NCBI GenBank assembly: GCA_030605745.1
Contig: JAUWHT010000070.1
Location: 1-11,385, forward strand
Reading direction: 5' to 3'
From: Pirellulales bacterium
GTDB taxonomy: Bacteria > Planctomycetota > Planctomycetia > Pirellulales > Thermoguttaceae
Length of the DNA: 11,385 nt
In this document: one piece after another, positions 1 through 7,774 of the stretch
Layout: every line of letters begins with the position of its first letter
How positions within the stretch are numbered: position 1 is the first letter of the stretch
Position numbers and translations under genes: made by a program
Notes under the pieces: model-generated
Database searches by the model: none
Told to the model about the DNA's origin: nothing
Seen by the model: only the letters and a program-made list of their open reading frames with translations

Positions 1-5
1 GGGGC

Positions 6-1571
6 GTGGACGGCTTTTGGGAGAATGGGATGGAACGGTTTCTTGAGCGGCATGGGGAGCATATCGTAGGGGTTTTGTCGGGCTTTGACCGCGTTTTGTT
101 TCGTGGCACGTTGCGGTCGATCAGCTACCTCGCCGGGATGGACAAGTTTCTCAGGGCCAATAGTGTGCTGTACAAAGACTTCGGACGTTTTGTCGAAGGC
201 GTTTCCCGGAGGATCAAGGACCACGCCCAGCAATTCGCCGCCAAGCACGGCCGGCCGTTCCAGTACTTGGAATCGTCGGCGACCTCCAAAGAAGATACGG
301 CCCGTCGGATCATGGAGCGAGACCACATCCGGCAAGGTCTGGTTTGCGTGCTGTCCTGTGTCGAGCCTTGCCAAACGTTTTCGCTGCGCCGAGACGCGGA
401 GAAGAAATGGCTGGTGCTGGTTCCCGCCCTGCGCAAATGCCTTTACCTGTACTTTTACTTTGTCGATCGCGAATTCGGTTTGATGCACGTGCGGTTGCAA
501 ACGTGGCTGCCGATGTCGATCCAGGTATGTCTGAACGGCCGCGAGTATTTGGCTCGTCGCATGGGTCGTGCCGGCATCGCTTACCAGAAGGAAGGCAACT
601 GCTTTACCTACATTGAGGATTTGCCCCGCGCCCAGCGGATGATGGACGATTTGACCAATCGCAACTGGAGCCATTTTCTCTGTGCGTTGGCTCGGCGGTT
701 CAATCCCTGGCTCAGTCCGGCCAACCCGTTGGACTTGCGTGGTTACTACTGGACGATGCGGGAAAGCGAATACGCCACTGATGTGATGTTTCGCGACGCC
801 AAGTCGCTTCAGCAGATATATCCCTCTCTGGTCAGCCACGCGGTGGCCCATTTCCGCTGCCAAGACGTGATGCGGTTTCTGGGACGGCGGACCAACTCGC
901 AGTTCAGCGGCGAGGCCACCAGCAACGTGAAACATCGAATCGAAGGGATACGCGTGAAACATTGGGTCGAAGAGAACTCGATCAAAATGTACGACAAACA
1001 AGGTAGCGTGCTGAGGATCGAGACCACGATCAACAACCCGCGGCGGTTCAAGGTCCGTCGCGTGGCGACCCGAGATGGTCGGCTCACCCGCGCGTGGATT
1101 CCCATGCGCAAGAGCGTGGCCGACATTGCCCGGCGCGTCGAGATTTGCCGCGCCGCGAATGAGCGCTATCTTCAGGCGCTCGGCGTGGTGGGCGAACCCT
1201 CGCCCACCCGCCACTTGTTGGATCCGGTGAGCAAGCGGATCACCCGCGACGGCCGCTGCTATCGGGCGTTGCGACCGATCGACCCCGAAGAGGCGAAGCT
1301 GTTTTCGCTTCTTCAGGATGGACAATTCCTCCTGCAAGGCTTTCGCAACAAAGATCTTCGTCGAAAGCTCTATCCACAGGCCGAACGTGCGCGTGTCGAC
1401 CGGATAAAGGCGTCCGGCCGTGTCACCCGATTGTTGCGACTGCTTCGCGCTCATCGTCTGATCCGAAAAGTCTCTGGAACATTTTACTATCGTCTGACCA
1501 ACCGAGGAAATCATGTGATCACTACCGCACTCAAGCTACGAGAAATCACCATTCTCGCCCTGGCCACCTAA
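6..1571 (+). CDS. Uncharacterised ~520-aa protein with C-terminal winged-helix-like domain; possibly a multicopy mobile-type family
   Basis: The function is unknown. The protein is basic, rich in Arg, and has no signal peptide or membrane segment. Readable landmarks are ERFLERHGEHIVGVLSGFDR near the N-terminus, CVLSCVEPC around residues 113-121, an aromatic run LYLYFYFVDREFG around 146-158, ESEYATDVMFRD around 253-264, RVKHWVEENSIKMYDKQGS around 317-335, RIETTINNPRRFKVRR around 338-353, and a C-terminal stretch (about 465-505, RLLRLLRAHRLIRKV then FYYRLTNRG) that reads like a winged helix. From memory, near-identical wording recurs in many copies in planctomycetes and other soil or sediment bacteria, sometimes labelled MarR-like; I know of no experimental work. 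The GTG at 6 is the first start visible, but the frame is open to the window edge. An in-frame ATG at 30, preceded by GGGAGA, is a good alternative. A DNA-binding or mobile-element role is inference. Confidence 0.85.
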   Translation: MDGFWENGMERFLERHGEHIVGVLSGFDRVLFRGTLRSISYLAGMDKFLRANSVLYKDFGRFVEGVSRRIKDHAQQFAAKHGRPFQYLESSATSKEDTARRIMERDHIRQGLVCVLSCVEPCQTFSLRRDAEKKWLVLVPALRKCLYLYFYFVDREFGLMHVRLQTWLPMSIQVCLNGREYLARRMGRAGIAYQKEGNCFTYIEDLPRAQRMMDDLTNRNWSHFLCALARRFNPWLSPANPLDLRGYYWTMRESEYATDVMFRDAKSLQQIYPSLVSHAVAHFRCQDVMRFLGRRTNSQFSGEATSNVKHRIEGIRVKHWVEENSIKMYDKQGSVLRIETTINNPRRFKVRRVATRDGRLTRAWIPMRKSVADIARRVEICRAANERYLQALGVVGEPSPTRHLLDPVSKRITRDGRCYRALRPIDPEEAKLFSLLQDGQFLLQGFRNKDLRRKLYPQAERARVDRIKASGRVTRLLRLLRAHRLIRKVSGTFYYRLTNRGNHVITTALKLREITILALAT

Positions 1572-1645
1572 ATCTTTGCTGTCAAAACAAGCTTTTACGA
1601 GTTTGTAATGCAGATGAATCTCAATCATGGCATGCTTGCCGTAGC

Positions 1646-1651
1646 TATAAT
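1646..1651 (+). promoter_or_regulatory. Possible -10 element (TATAAT) upstream of the topoisomerase gene
   Basis: A perfect TATAAT lies about 95 bp upstream of the ATG at 1747. No convincing -35 sits 16-18 bp upstream, so this is a weak call. Transcription from it would run through the decamer repeat at 1651-1700. Confidence 0.25.
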
Positions 1652-1720
1652 TCATCCGTGTTTATCTGTGTTCATCTGTGGTTCCCTAATTCATCTGTGG
1701 TTCCCCAACTACGGTTCCCT
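1651..1720 (+). repeat. Decamer tandem repeat (TTCATCTGTG type) with interspersed GTTCCCTAA words
   Basis: Three consecutive 10-bp units (TTCATCCGTG, TTTATCTGTG, TTCATCTGTG) occupy 1651-1680. A fourth exact TTCATCTGTG lies at 1690-1699, and GGTTCCCTAA/GGTTCCCCAA words are interspersed. From memory, very similar 'ATCTGTGTTCATCTGTGGTT' intergenic repeats occur in many unrelated bacterial genomes. No gene is visible in 1572-1746. Confidence 0.75.
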
Positions 1721-1746
1721 AACCTACCTCAACTACTCCACCAGCT

Positions 1747-2874
1747 ATGCCCAATAAAAAAGTTGAACGCAAAACTACCTCCAGCAAAGACCGACAGACC
1801 CTGGGCCGGTTGAACGACCTGGCCGAGGGCGTGGTTACCGCGGCGAACCGCCGTCGCGAACCGCACTTAGACATCCCCGCCCGCTCGCTATCGAACGTCC
1901 GATACAACCGGACGAAGAAATTCATCGAGATGGGCCGCAACACCAACCGCCGGCAACTGTTCAACCTCTCCCAGGCCAAGAGCTTCATGCAAACCATGCT
2001 CGCGGCCAGTGGGGTCACGCAGCTTATCGAGCAGGGCAAGACGACCAGCATCCGAGGTCTCTACTACCTGTTGAAGCATACCATCGAAGGCGCCAAGGAA
2101 GAAACGTTCGGCGATCAGTCGGAGTGCGATCCGGTGATCGAGGACGTCGAGGTGCTGCTGGGCAGCCTCCGCGAGGAGTTGCACCTGTACGCACAAAAGC
2201 GGGGCGATATGGTGGGCGATATCGTGCTTGTCGACAGCGGCGATGAGATCGACTGCTCGCGGATGGGCTCCGGTGGGTACGGCATCCCCTCGATCGTCGA
2301 GCCGGAGGTGATCCGCTTCAAACAGTGCAAGGCCAAGTTCATCCTGCACGTCGAAAAAGATACCGTCTGGCAGCGGTTCAACGAGGACAAGTTCTGGCGC
2401 AACCACAACTGCATCCTCACACACGGCGCCGGCCAGCCCCCGCGCGGCGTCCGCCGGCTACTGTTCCGGCTGCACAACGAATTGAAGCTACCGGTCTACT
2501 GCCTGCTGGATAACGATCCCTGGGGATACTACATCTACAGCGTTATCAAGCAGGGTTCGATCAACCTGGCCTTCGAGTCGAAGCGGATGGCCGTTCCAGC
2601 GGCCAGGTTCCTCGGGCTGAGAAGCATCGACTTTAAGCGATGCGGGTTGTCGGAGAGCGTAACGATCGACTTAAACGACACCGACCGTCGCCGGGCCAAG
2701 CAAATCGCCAACTACCCCTGGTTCGTACACAAAAAGGCCTGGCAGAAGGAGATTAAGAAGCTCCTGGATAACGGCTTCAAGCTCGAAGTGGAGGCCCTCA
2801 TCAGCAAGAACATCAGCTATGTAACCGAGCAGTACACACCGGAGCGGTTGAAGAACAAAGATTGGTTAGACTAA
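1747..2874 (+). CDS. top6A: DNA topoisomerase VI subunit A (Spo11/Top6A family)
   Basis: 375 residues, close to the usual Top6A length. The family forms the DNA-cleaving subunit of type IIB topoisomerase, which cuts both strands through a tyrosine and needs the GHKL ATPase subunit B for strand passage. The N-terminal winged-helix 5Y-CAP domain carries TSIRGLYY (100-107); by alignment with the RDIFY motif of Spo11, Tyr107 should be catalytic. The linker SGGYGIPS (175-182) leads into a Toprim domain with Glu203 in HVEKD and the acidic pair Asp255/Asp257 in LLDNDPWGYYIYS, which bind Mg2+. All key residues look intact. The ATG at 1747 has no clear Shine-Dalgarno sequence. No subunit B gene is visible; the upstream neighbour is the unrelated 521-aa protein. 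The stop overlaps the methyltransferase start, implying co-translation. Family assignment is confident; the cellular role in this bacterium is not established. Confidence 0.92.
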   Translation: MPNKKVERKTTSSKDRQTLGRLNDLAEGVVTAANRRREPHLDIPARSLSNVRYNRTKKFIEMGRNTNRRQLFNLSQAKSFMQTMLAASGVTQLIEQGKTTSIRGLYYLLKHTIEGAKEETFGDQSECDPVIEDVEVLLGSLREELHLYAQKRGDMVGDIVLVDSGDEIDCSRMGSGGYGIPSIVEPEVIRFKQCKAKFILHVEKDTVWQRFNEDKFWRNHNCILTHGAGQPPRGVRRLLFRLHNELKLPVYCLLDNDPWGYYIYSVIKQGSINLAFESKRMAVPAARFLGLRSIDFKRCGLSESVTIDLNDTDRRRAKQIANYPWFVHKKAWQKEIKKLLDNGFKLEVEALISKNISYVTEQYTPERLKNKDWLD

Positions 2875-3674
2875 TGATGAATGATGAAGTCATTGACGCT
2901 AAGCTGTACGACTATCCGGAGTACTACGACCTGCTGTTCGGGTCCGACTGGAAGGCGGAGTTCGATTTCCTGGAAGCGTGTTTTGCAAAGCATGCCCGGC
3001 GGCCCGTGCGGCGGCTGTTCGAGCCGGCCTGCGGCACGGGCCGGTTGATGGTCAAGTTTGCCGCGGCCGGCTACGAGATATCGGGCAACGATCTGAGCTG
3101 CAAGGCAATCGAGTACTGCAACGCGCGGCTGGAGCGGCGCGGTCTTCCGCCCACGGCCGCCGTCGGCGACATGGCCCGGTTCCGCATGCCACGCAAAGTG
3201 GACGCCGCATTCAGCACTATCAACAGCTTCCGGCACGTGCCGAGCGAGCAGGCGGCCGAAGACCATCTGCGGTGTGTTGCCGCCGTGCTGGCTATCGGCG
3301 GGCTGTACGTGCTGGGGTTCCACCTCACACCCGTCACACCCGCTGGGCGACAAGCCTGCGACCAGGAGTCGTGGTCGGCACGGCGAGGACGCCTGGCCGT
3401 GCTCTCGCGGATGTGGTCGATCAGTGTCGACCGTCGGCGCCGGCGGGAACGCGTGGGGATGACCCTCGACGTCCACACTCCTAACCGGCGGTTCCGCCTG
3501 GCCGAGGAGATGATCTTCCGCACGTACACCGCCAGGCAGTTCCGGTGCTTGCTGAACCGTATTGTCCAGTTGGAACTGGTCGAAACGTACGACTTCAACT
3601 ACGACGTCGATCAGCCGGTTCGCATCGACGCAAAGACCGAGGACGTGGTTTACGTCCTGCGCAAGAGGCGCTAA
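2874..3674 (+). CDS. Class I SAM-dependent methyltransferase
   Basis: 266 residues. Rossmann-fold SAM-binding motif I is LFEPACGTGRL (48-58), followed by the motif II acid Asp73 in GYEISGNDLS, then VGDMARF (near residue 100) and DAAFSTINSFRHV, the usual motif III/IV region with a Phe-rich post-loop. The C-terminal third (TYTARQFRCLLNR, then LVETYDFNYD) resembles the cap region of small-molecule methyltransferases, but the substrate cannot be read. The start is chosen at ATG 2874 because it overlaps the top6A stop as TAATG, a common translational-coupling arrangement; ATG 2877 and an upstream TTG at 2862 are alternatives. Coupling to a topoisomerase subunit hints at a shared operon role, but a DNA-methylating function is not supported: there is no (D/N)PP(Y/F) motif. 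Confidence 0.85.
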   Translation: MMNDEVIDAKLYDYPEYYDLLFGSDWKAEFDFLEACFAKHARRPVRRLFEPACGTGRLMVKFAAAGYEISGNDLSCKAIEYCNARLERRGLPPTAAVGDMARFRMPRKVDAAFSTINSFRHVPSEQAAEDHLRCVAAVLAIGGLYVLGFHLTPVTPAGRQACDQESWSARRGRLAVLSRMWSISVDRRRRRERVGMTLDVHTPNRRFRLAEEMIFRTYTARQFRCLLNRIVQLELVETYDFNYDVDQPVRIDAKTEDVVYVLRKRR

Positions 3675-3788
3675 GGGCGCGTCAAGCATTAACTTACCGA
3701 AAGCATGTTCATCCGGCCCGGTAACCGTAGGCCATAGCACTCCCGAAATCGGTAGTTTGTTTTTTGACGACGACTAAGCTTTGAGGGG

Positions 3789-3806
3789 GTGGCAATTTAT
3801 TGCCAC
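3789..3806. terminator. Perfect hairpin between convergent genes
   Basis: GTGGCAA-TTTA-TTGCCAC forms a perfect 7-bp stem with a 4-nt loop. It lies about 115 bp past the methyltransferase stop and 60 bp past the end of the convergent minus-strand gene. There is no immediate long T-run on the plus strand, so intrinsic termination is plausible but unproven. Confidence 0.4.
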
Positions 3807-3833
3807 TTCACCTGGTAGGCGGTAAGCAGTCAT

Positions 3834-3848
3834 TTGCAATTTTCAATT
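3834..3848. repeat. AT-rich TTGCAATT(T/C)TCAATT repeat, copy 1
   Basis: TTGCAATTTTCAATT at 3834-3848 matches 11242-11256 at 14 of 15 positions. Both copies sit in wider CAATTTGCAA-rich intergenic stretches (3831-3870 and 11231-11259). The role is unknown. Confidence 0.6.
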
Positions 3849-3865
3849 GTCAATTTGCAATTTTT

Positions 3866-4393
3866 TCAATTCCCACCAGGCCGTGGCCGTGTGAACAACG
3901 GGACAACGGTCAGCCCGATCCCGACGGCCCCGATGATCAACACTACGCCCATCCCCAGCCACCACCGGAAAAGGCTTTCCTGATAGGCCTCCTTTTCGGC
4001 TTCGTTGTCGGGGTCCAGGCCGGCTGCGCGCAGCGCCTGCCAGGCACGCCAGCTTGGGAGCGGGGCAATATCCCGCATCTGTTGGCGGATCACCGCGGGA
4101 CCTCGTCCGGCGCGTGGAGAAACCGGCCGGCTCCAGCACAGTACAATTGCCAGCACCAGCACGGCCAGCATGATCACGGACCCCAGTAGCACCAGACGCT
4201 GGCGGATTCCCCACGGCGCGGCTGCCTGTGACGGGGTGGGCTCGGGCTCTACCCGCTTAAGACCCCTCATCTCCAGCATCGTCGGCACCTCCACCGACGC
4301 GCCGCAAGTACACCTGATCAATTCCCCGGCCTGACGCGGCTCGACCGGAGTCTCTTCGCCACAGGAGCAGGGCAATAGGTACTTGGTCGTCAC
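3866..4393 (-). CDS. Small membrane protein with N-terminal CxC-x16-CxC zinc-ribbon-like head
   Basis: 175 residues; I do not recognise a named family. The N-terminus has two CxC(G) pairs (Cys9/Cys11 and Cys28/Cys30), a layout expected of a small zinc ribbon. A Pro/Glu-rich linker (48-60) follows, then a hydrophobic helix (about 67-87), a soluble segment of about 58 residues, and a second hydrophobic helix (about 146-167) ending in a short basic tail (TRPRPGGN). Two membrane spans would place head and tail on the same side, probably cytoplasmic. The GTG start at 4393 is preferred because AGGAGA lies 6 nt upstream; the frame extends to a TTG at 4426. Planctomycetes carry many such short zinc-ribbon/TM proteins, usually without assigned function. 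It is convergent with the methyltransferase and appears monocistronic. An AT-rich TATATTATTTT stretch (4430-4440, minus strand) could hold its promoter. Confidence 0.75.
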   Translation of the reverse strand: MTTKYLLPCSCGEETPVEPRQAGELIRCTCGASVEVPTMLEMRGLKRVEPEPTPSQAAAPWGIRQRLVLLGSVIMLAVLVLAIVLCWSRPVSPRAGRGPAVIRQQMRDIAPLPSWRAWQALRAAGLDPDNEAEKEAYQESLFRWWLGMGVVLIIGAVGIGLTVVPLFTRPRPGGN

Positions 4394-4474
4394 GGGCTTT
4401 CTCCTGGAGTAAGTAAGGCAAGGCAAAGAAAATAATATACCACTTGGCGAACGTCCGAAGGGGACAGGCTGTTA

Positions 4475-4513
4475 GGGACTAGGGATTCGGGGCTCGGGGT
4501 TATTGAATGCAAC
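4475..4513 (+). repeat. G-rich heptad repeat with G-quadruplex pattern, copy A
   Basis: Four G-tracts at 4475-4477, 4482-4484, 4489-4492 and 4496-4499 with loops of 4, 4 and 3 nt fit the classical G-quadruplex pattern. The tract is followed by TTATTGAATGCAAC (4500-4513), repeated exactly at 4580-4593. Confidence 0.75.
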
Positions 4514-4550
4514 GCAGTGGATGGAGGGGATTGTCGGCATCCGGCCGACG

Positions 4551-4619
4551 ATTCGGGGCTCGGGGCTCGGGGCTCGGGGTTATTGAATGCAACCCTCCAG
4601 TCCCGAGCCCCGAGTCCCT
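4551..4619 (+). repeat. G-rich heptad repeat with G-quadruplex pattern, copy B, plus complementary C-rich arm
   Basis: Four GGGG tracts (4555-4558, 4562-4565, 4569-4572, 4576-4579) are separated by identical CTC loops: a GGGGCTC heptad repeated three times plus a final GGGG. The same TTATTGAATGCAAC flank as copy A follows, then a C-rich arm at 4600-4619 (TCCCGAGCCCCGAGTCCCTA) complementary to the G-rich strand. Duplex hairpin and quadruplex would therefore compete. Between the copies, GTCGGC(4533-4538)/GCCGAC(4544-4549) forms a small hairpin. Confidence 0.75.
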
Positions 4620-4820
4620 ATTTTCCAAGCATATCACGTTTTCCCAAATGCTAGCGTTTACAGTTTGAGTTGGACTTCTTGGCATTGGAAACGATTTTGT
4701 GGTTTTCTATAGGCATAAGGCAGCCGGCCCGGAGTGCACACGCAGAGATGTATACCCCAGCTTGCCCAGTTTACCCTACTTGTCGCCGGTTCTCTGGGTT
4801 TTGGTAACCATCAAGACGAT

Positions 4821-4890
4821 TTTCGCCAATTTGGCGCAATTTGGCGCAATTTTGCCCAATTTGGCCCAATTTGGCCCAATTTGGGCCCTA
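4821..4890 (+). repeat. Seven tandem 10-bp units with phased AATT tracts (predicted curved DNA)
   Basis: Successive decamers read TTTCGCCAAT, TTGGCGCAAT, TTGGCGCAAT, TTTGCCCAAT, TTGGCCCAAT, TTGGCCCAAT and a degenerate TTGGGCCCTA. The AATTT core recurs every 10 bp, close to one helical turn, alternating with GC-rich GGCGC/GGCCC. Such phasing of A/T tracts is the known signature of intrinsically bent DNA. Confidence 0.85.
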
Positions 4891-4916
4891 GACTGGCGAA
4901 ATGAACTGATTACAAT
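4889..4916 (+). promoter_or_regulatory. Possible promoter of the sigma factor gene
   Basis: TAGACT (4889-4894) and TACAAT (4911-4916) are separated by 16 bp; they match the -35 and -10 consensus at 4/6 and 5/6 positions. The pair sits immediately downstream of the phased AATT array, where curved or UP-like DNA would be expected. It would give an untranslated leader of roughly 290 nt. Weak without transcript data. Confidence 0.2.
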
Positions 4917-5208
4917 AAGAGATGAGGTAGTTTGCCTCTTGAACGTAGAACGTAGTATGTGCATCAGAAGGGCTGCAGAGTGTGAAAGTGTATCGGCACT
5001 CACCCTCCTATCGGACCGAGGGGATGCTGCAATCCGGCAGATTGATGCTTCTTCAGCGTACCCGCTGAGATTCTGGAATGTTTGGGAGTTATGGGAGGCG
5101 ACTGTATTCCTGCCGCAGGTGTAATCCTTTACCAAATGAAGGACAACAGCCGCGGCGCGGAAAATCGGTGGTAGAATTTGGTGACCTTCCGGAACGAGGA
5201 GTACTGAA

Positions 5209-6763
<1,555 letters not shown>

Positions 6764-6765
<2 letters not shown>

Positions 6766-6790
6766 GGATTAGGGATTAGGGATTGGGGAT
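6764..6790 (+). repeat. TTAGGGA heptad repeat / G-quadruplex pattern at the sigma gene 3' end
   Basis: The sigma gene stop codon TAG (6763-6765) is itself part of the repeat. G-tracts lie at 6765-6767, 6772-6774, 6779-6781 and 6785-6788 with loops of 4, 4 and 3 nt. Confidence 0.75.
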
Positions 6791-6830
6791 TAGAGTTGAT
6801 GTGGAAGAGGTGATTCCAATCCCTAATCCC
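6772..6830 (+). terminator. 15-bp perfect inverted repeat downstream of the sigma gene
   Basis: GGGATTAGGGATTGG (6772-6786) and CCAATCCCTAATCCC (6816-6830) are perfectly complementary, with a 29-nt loop. There is no T-run, so it may be a repeat remnant or a 3'-end stabiliser and not an intrinsic terminator. Confidence 0.35.
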
Positions 6831-7274
6831 CTGGCTGTTCGGCTGAGTCACTTGATCTGGACCTTCCTGGAGGAGCACGACCTGGGCATTGTGATGGGTG
6901 CCGACGGGATGATGCGACTGGCGCCCGGGCTGGTGCGGATCCCCGACGTGTCGTTTATCTCGTGGCGGCGGTTGCCGGGACGCAAGGTTCCCCACGATCC
7001 GATTGCCGATCTGGCCCCCGACCTGGCTGTCGAGGTAATCAGCAAGAGCAACACCCCCCAGGAGATGGATCGCAAGCTGGCCGACTATTTCGCCGCTGCA
7101 GTCCGCCAGGTGTGGTACGTCTACCCCGACACCCGCGAGGTACACGTATACCCCCCCGAGCGGCACGACGTGTTCGGTGAGCAGCAGACGCTCGAGGGCG
7201 GCGATGTCCTGCCTGGATTCAAGCTCGAACTACAACGGTTTTTCGCCGAGCCGGGCCAAGCGGCCAAATCTTGA
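6783..7274 (+). CDS. Uma2 (DUF820) family PD-(D/E)XK nuclease-like protein, N-terminally truncated
   Basis: 163 residues against the usual ~185-210 for Uma2. Present parts: RIPDVSF (52-58) with the Asp55 position of the fold, APDLAVEVISKSNT (78-91) with Glu84, RKLADYFAAAVRQVWYVYPDTREVHVY (97-123), and the terminal LPGFKLEL (143-150). Missing is the N-terminal ~40-60 residues that normally carry the YELV-DGEL strand and the following HG/helix. Instead the frame begins inside the TTAGGGA repeat, and residues 10-15 (VIPIPN) are encoded by the inverse arm of the 15-bp palindrome. No Shine-Dalgarno supports the TTG at 6783; GTG 6801 or 6810 are alternatives. I read it as a remnant whose 5' end was replaced by repeat DNA, although the rest of the frame is intact. 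Uma2 genes are highly amplified in planctomycetes and cyanobacteria; their biological role is poorly known. Confidence 0.75.
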   Translation: MGIRVDVEEVIPIPNPLAVRLSHLIWTFLEEHDLGIVMGADGMMRLAPGLVRIPDVSFISWRRLPGRKVPHDPIADLAPDLAVEVISKSNTPQEMDRKLADYFAAAVRQVWYVYPDTREVHVYPPERHDVFGEQQTLEGGDVLPGFKLELQRFFAEPGQAAKS

Positions 7275-7309
7275 CGCCCTCGCTCTCTGTCGCACAGTAG
7301 TGCCCAAGG

Positions 7310-7326
7310 CGCGACCACCGGTCGCG
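7310..7326. other. Small perfect hairpin after the Uma2-like frame
   Basis: CGCGACC-ACC-GGTCGCG forms a 7-bp stem with a 3-nt loop. No T-run follows. It could end transcription of the Uma2 frame or be a repeat fragment. Confidence 0.4.
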
Positions 7327-7371
7327 GCTTTATGGCATGGACGCCCCCCCGATTGTTGGGCATCTCTGGCC

Positions 7372-7414
7372 CCCAATCCCAAATCCGAAATCCCAGATCC
7401 GAAATCCGAAATCC
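7372..7414 (-). repeat. Degenerate AATCCGAA/GGATTTCG short tandem repeat
   Basis: CCAATCCCAAATCCGAAATC and onward repeats AAATCC(G/C) words at about 8-10 bp spacing. On the minus strand it reads GGATTTCGGATTTCGG, akin to the GGGATT words elsewhere in the window. Confidence 0.6.
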
Positions 7415-7427
7415 TTTCCCACCCCCT

Positions 7428-7456
7428 TTGACACGCTTGCAGCATTCTGGTAAACT
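7428..7456 (+). promoter_or_regulatory. Sigma70-type promoter for the first cobalamin-riboswitch operon
   Basis: A perfect -35 TTGACA (7428-7433), a 17-bp spacer and -10 TAAACT (7451-7456, 4/6) place the start of transcription near 7463, about 11 nt before the riboswitch P1 helix. Position and spacing support the call. Confidence 0.65.
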
Positions 7457-7473
7457 CCAAATGTTACAGTCGT

Positions 7474-7672
7474 GCGTTGGTGGTCGGCCGCTTCTTCTGA
7501 AGGGTCGACGAACAGGGAAGTCCGGTGCAAAACCGGGACGGCCCCGCCGCTGTGACCGAGTGTAAGTAGGATGGCCCACTCTTTTTGGCCATTGTCGTGC
7601 CCGAGGCTTCGGCCCACACGATGAGAAGGCCGGGCTTTTCCCCGACTCGGGAGTCAGAAGACCTACCAACGC
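7474..7672 (+). promoter_or_regulatory. Cobalamin (B12) riboswitch 1
   Basis: The aptamer is bounded by a perfect 8-bp P1: GCGTTGGT (7474-7481) with ACCAACGC (7665-7672). The core runs AGGGAAGTCCGGTGCAAAAC (7514-7533) and then CGGCCCCGCCGCTGTGACCG (7539-7558), matching the conserved GGGAA-CGGTG-AA-CC-GG-CCCCGC-CTGT string of the RF00174 family. The 3' B12 box is AGTCAGAAGACCTACC (7652-7667), with one departure (A for the usual second G of GGA). The element lies between a strong promoter and a PEP-CTERM surface-protein gene, so cobalamin binding is expected to repress that gene and the DUF1559 gene behind it. Confidence 0.92.
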
Positions 7673-7727
7673 TTAACATGCGGCTCTCCGCGAGGGACGG
7701 AGGCTGCGAGTTTGTTGGCTTTGTAGG
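7662..7727 (+). promoter_or_regulatory. Expression platform of riboswitch 1 (alternative helix and hairpin)
   Basis: Nucleotides CCTACCAAC (7662-7670), which form the 3' side of P1 and part of the B12 box, can instead pair with GTTGG (7714-7718) and TAGG (7724-7727) across a 5-nt bulge, giving 9 pairs that compete with P1. Enclosed within this is a stem GCGGC(T)CTCCG (7680-7690) with CGGAGGCTGC (7698-7707), followed by GAGTTTGTT. Which state blocks expression cannot be decided from sequence. Confidence 0.45.
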
Positions 7728-7774
7728 ACCTGCAATCCGCCGACTATTTGTATTGCGTTGATTGCTTGCGCGCT

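Larger units (their letters stand above)
4620..5208. other. Long intergenic region upstream of the sigma factor gene
   Basis: About 590 bp with no convincing gene. It holds the phased 10-bp repeat array at 4821-4890 and a possible promoter just after it. A reading frame runs through part of it (4699-5124) but crosses the repeat array and resembles no protein I know, so I do not annotate it. The region 4900-5190 shows nothing else I can name and would be the 5' untranslated leader of the sigma gene if the promoter is real. Confidence 0.6.

Noticed and set aside
2871..3740. 289-residue minus-strand frame antisense to the methyltransferase
   Set aside because: A shadow of the GC-rich methyltransferase gene with no domain.
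4500..4685. 61-residue minus-strand frame
   Set aside because: It is entirely made of the G-rich heptad repeats and their flanks read in reverse.
4821..4890. CRISPR array
   Set aside because: Units are 10 bp, directly adjacent and without spacers; this is a simple phased repeat.
4699..5124. 141-residue plus-strand frame upstream of the sigma gene
   Set aside because: It runs through the phased decamer repeat, has no ribosome-binding site and no recognisable domain; more likely non-coding leader.
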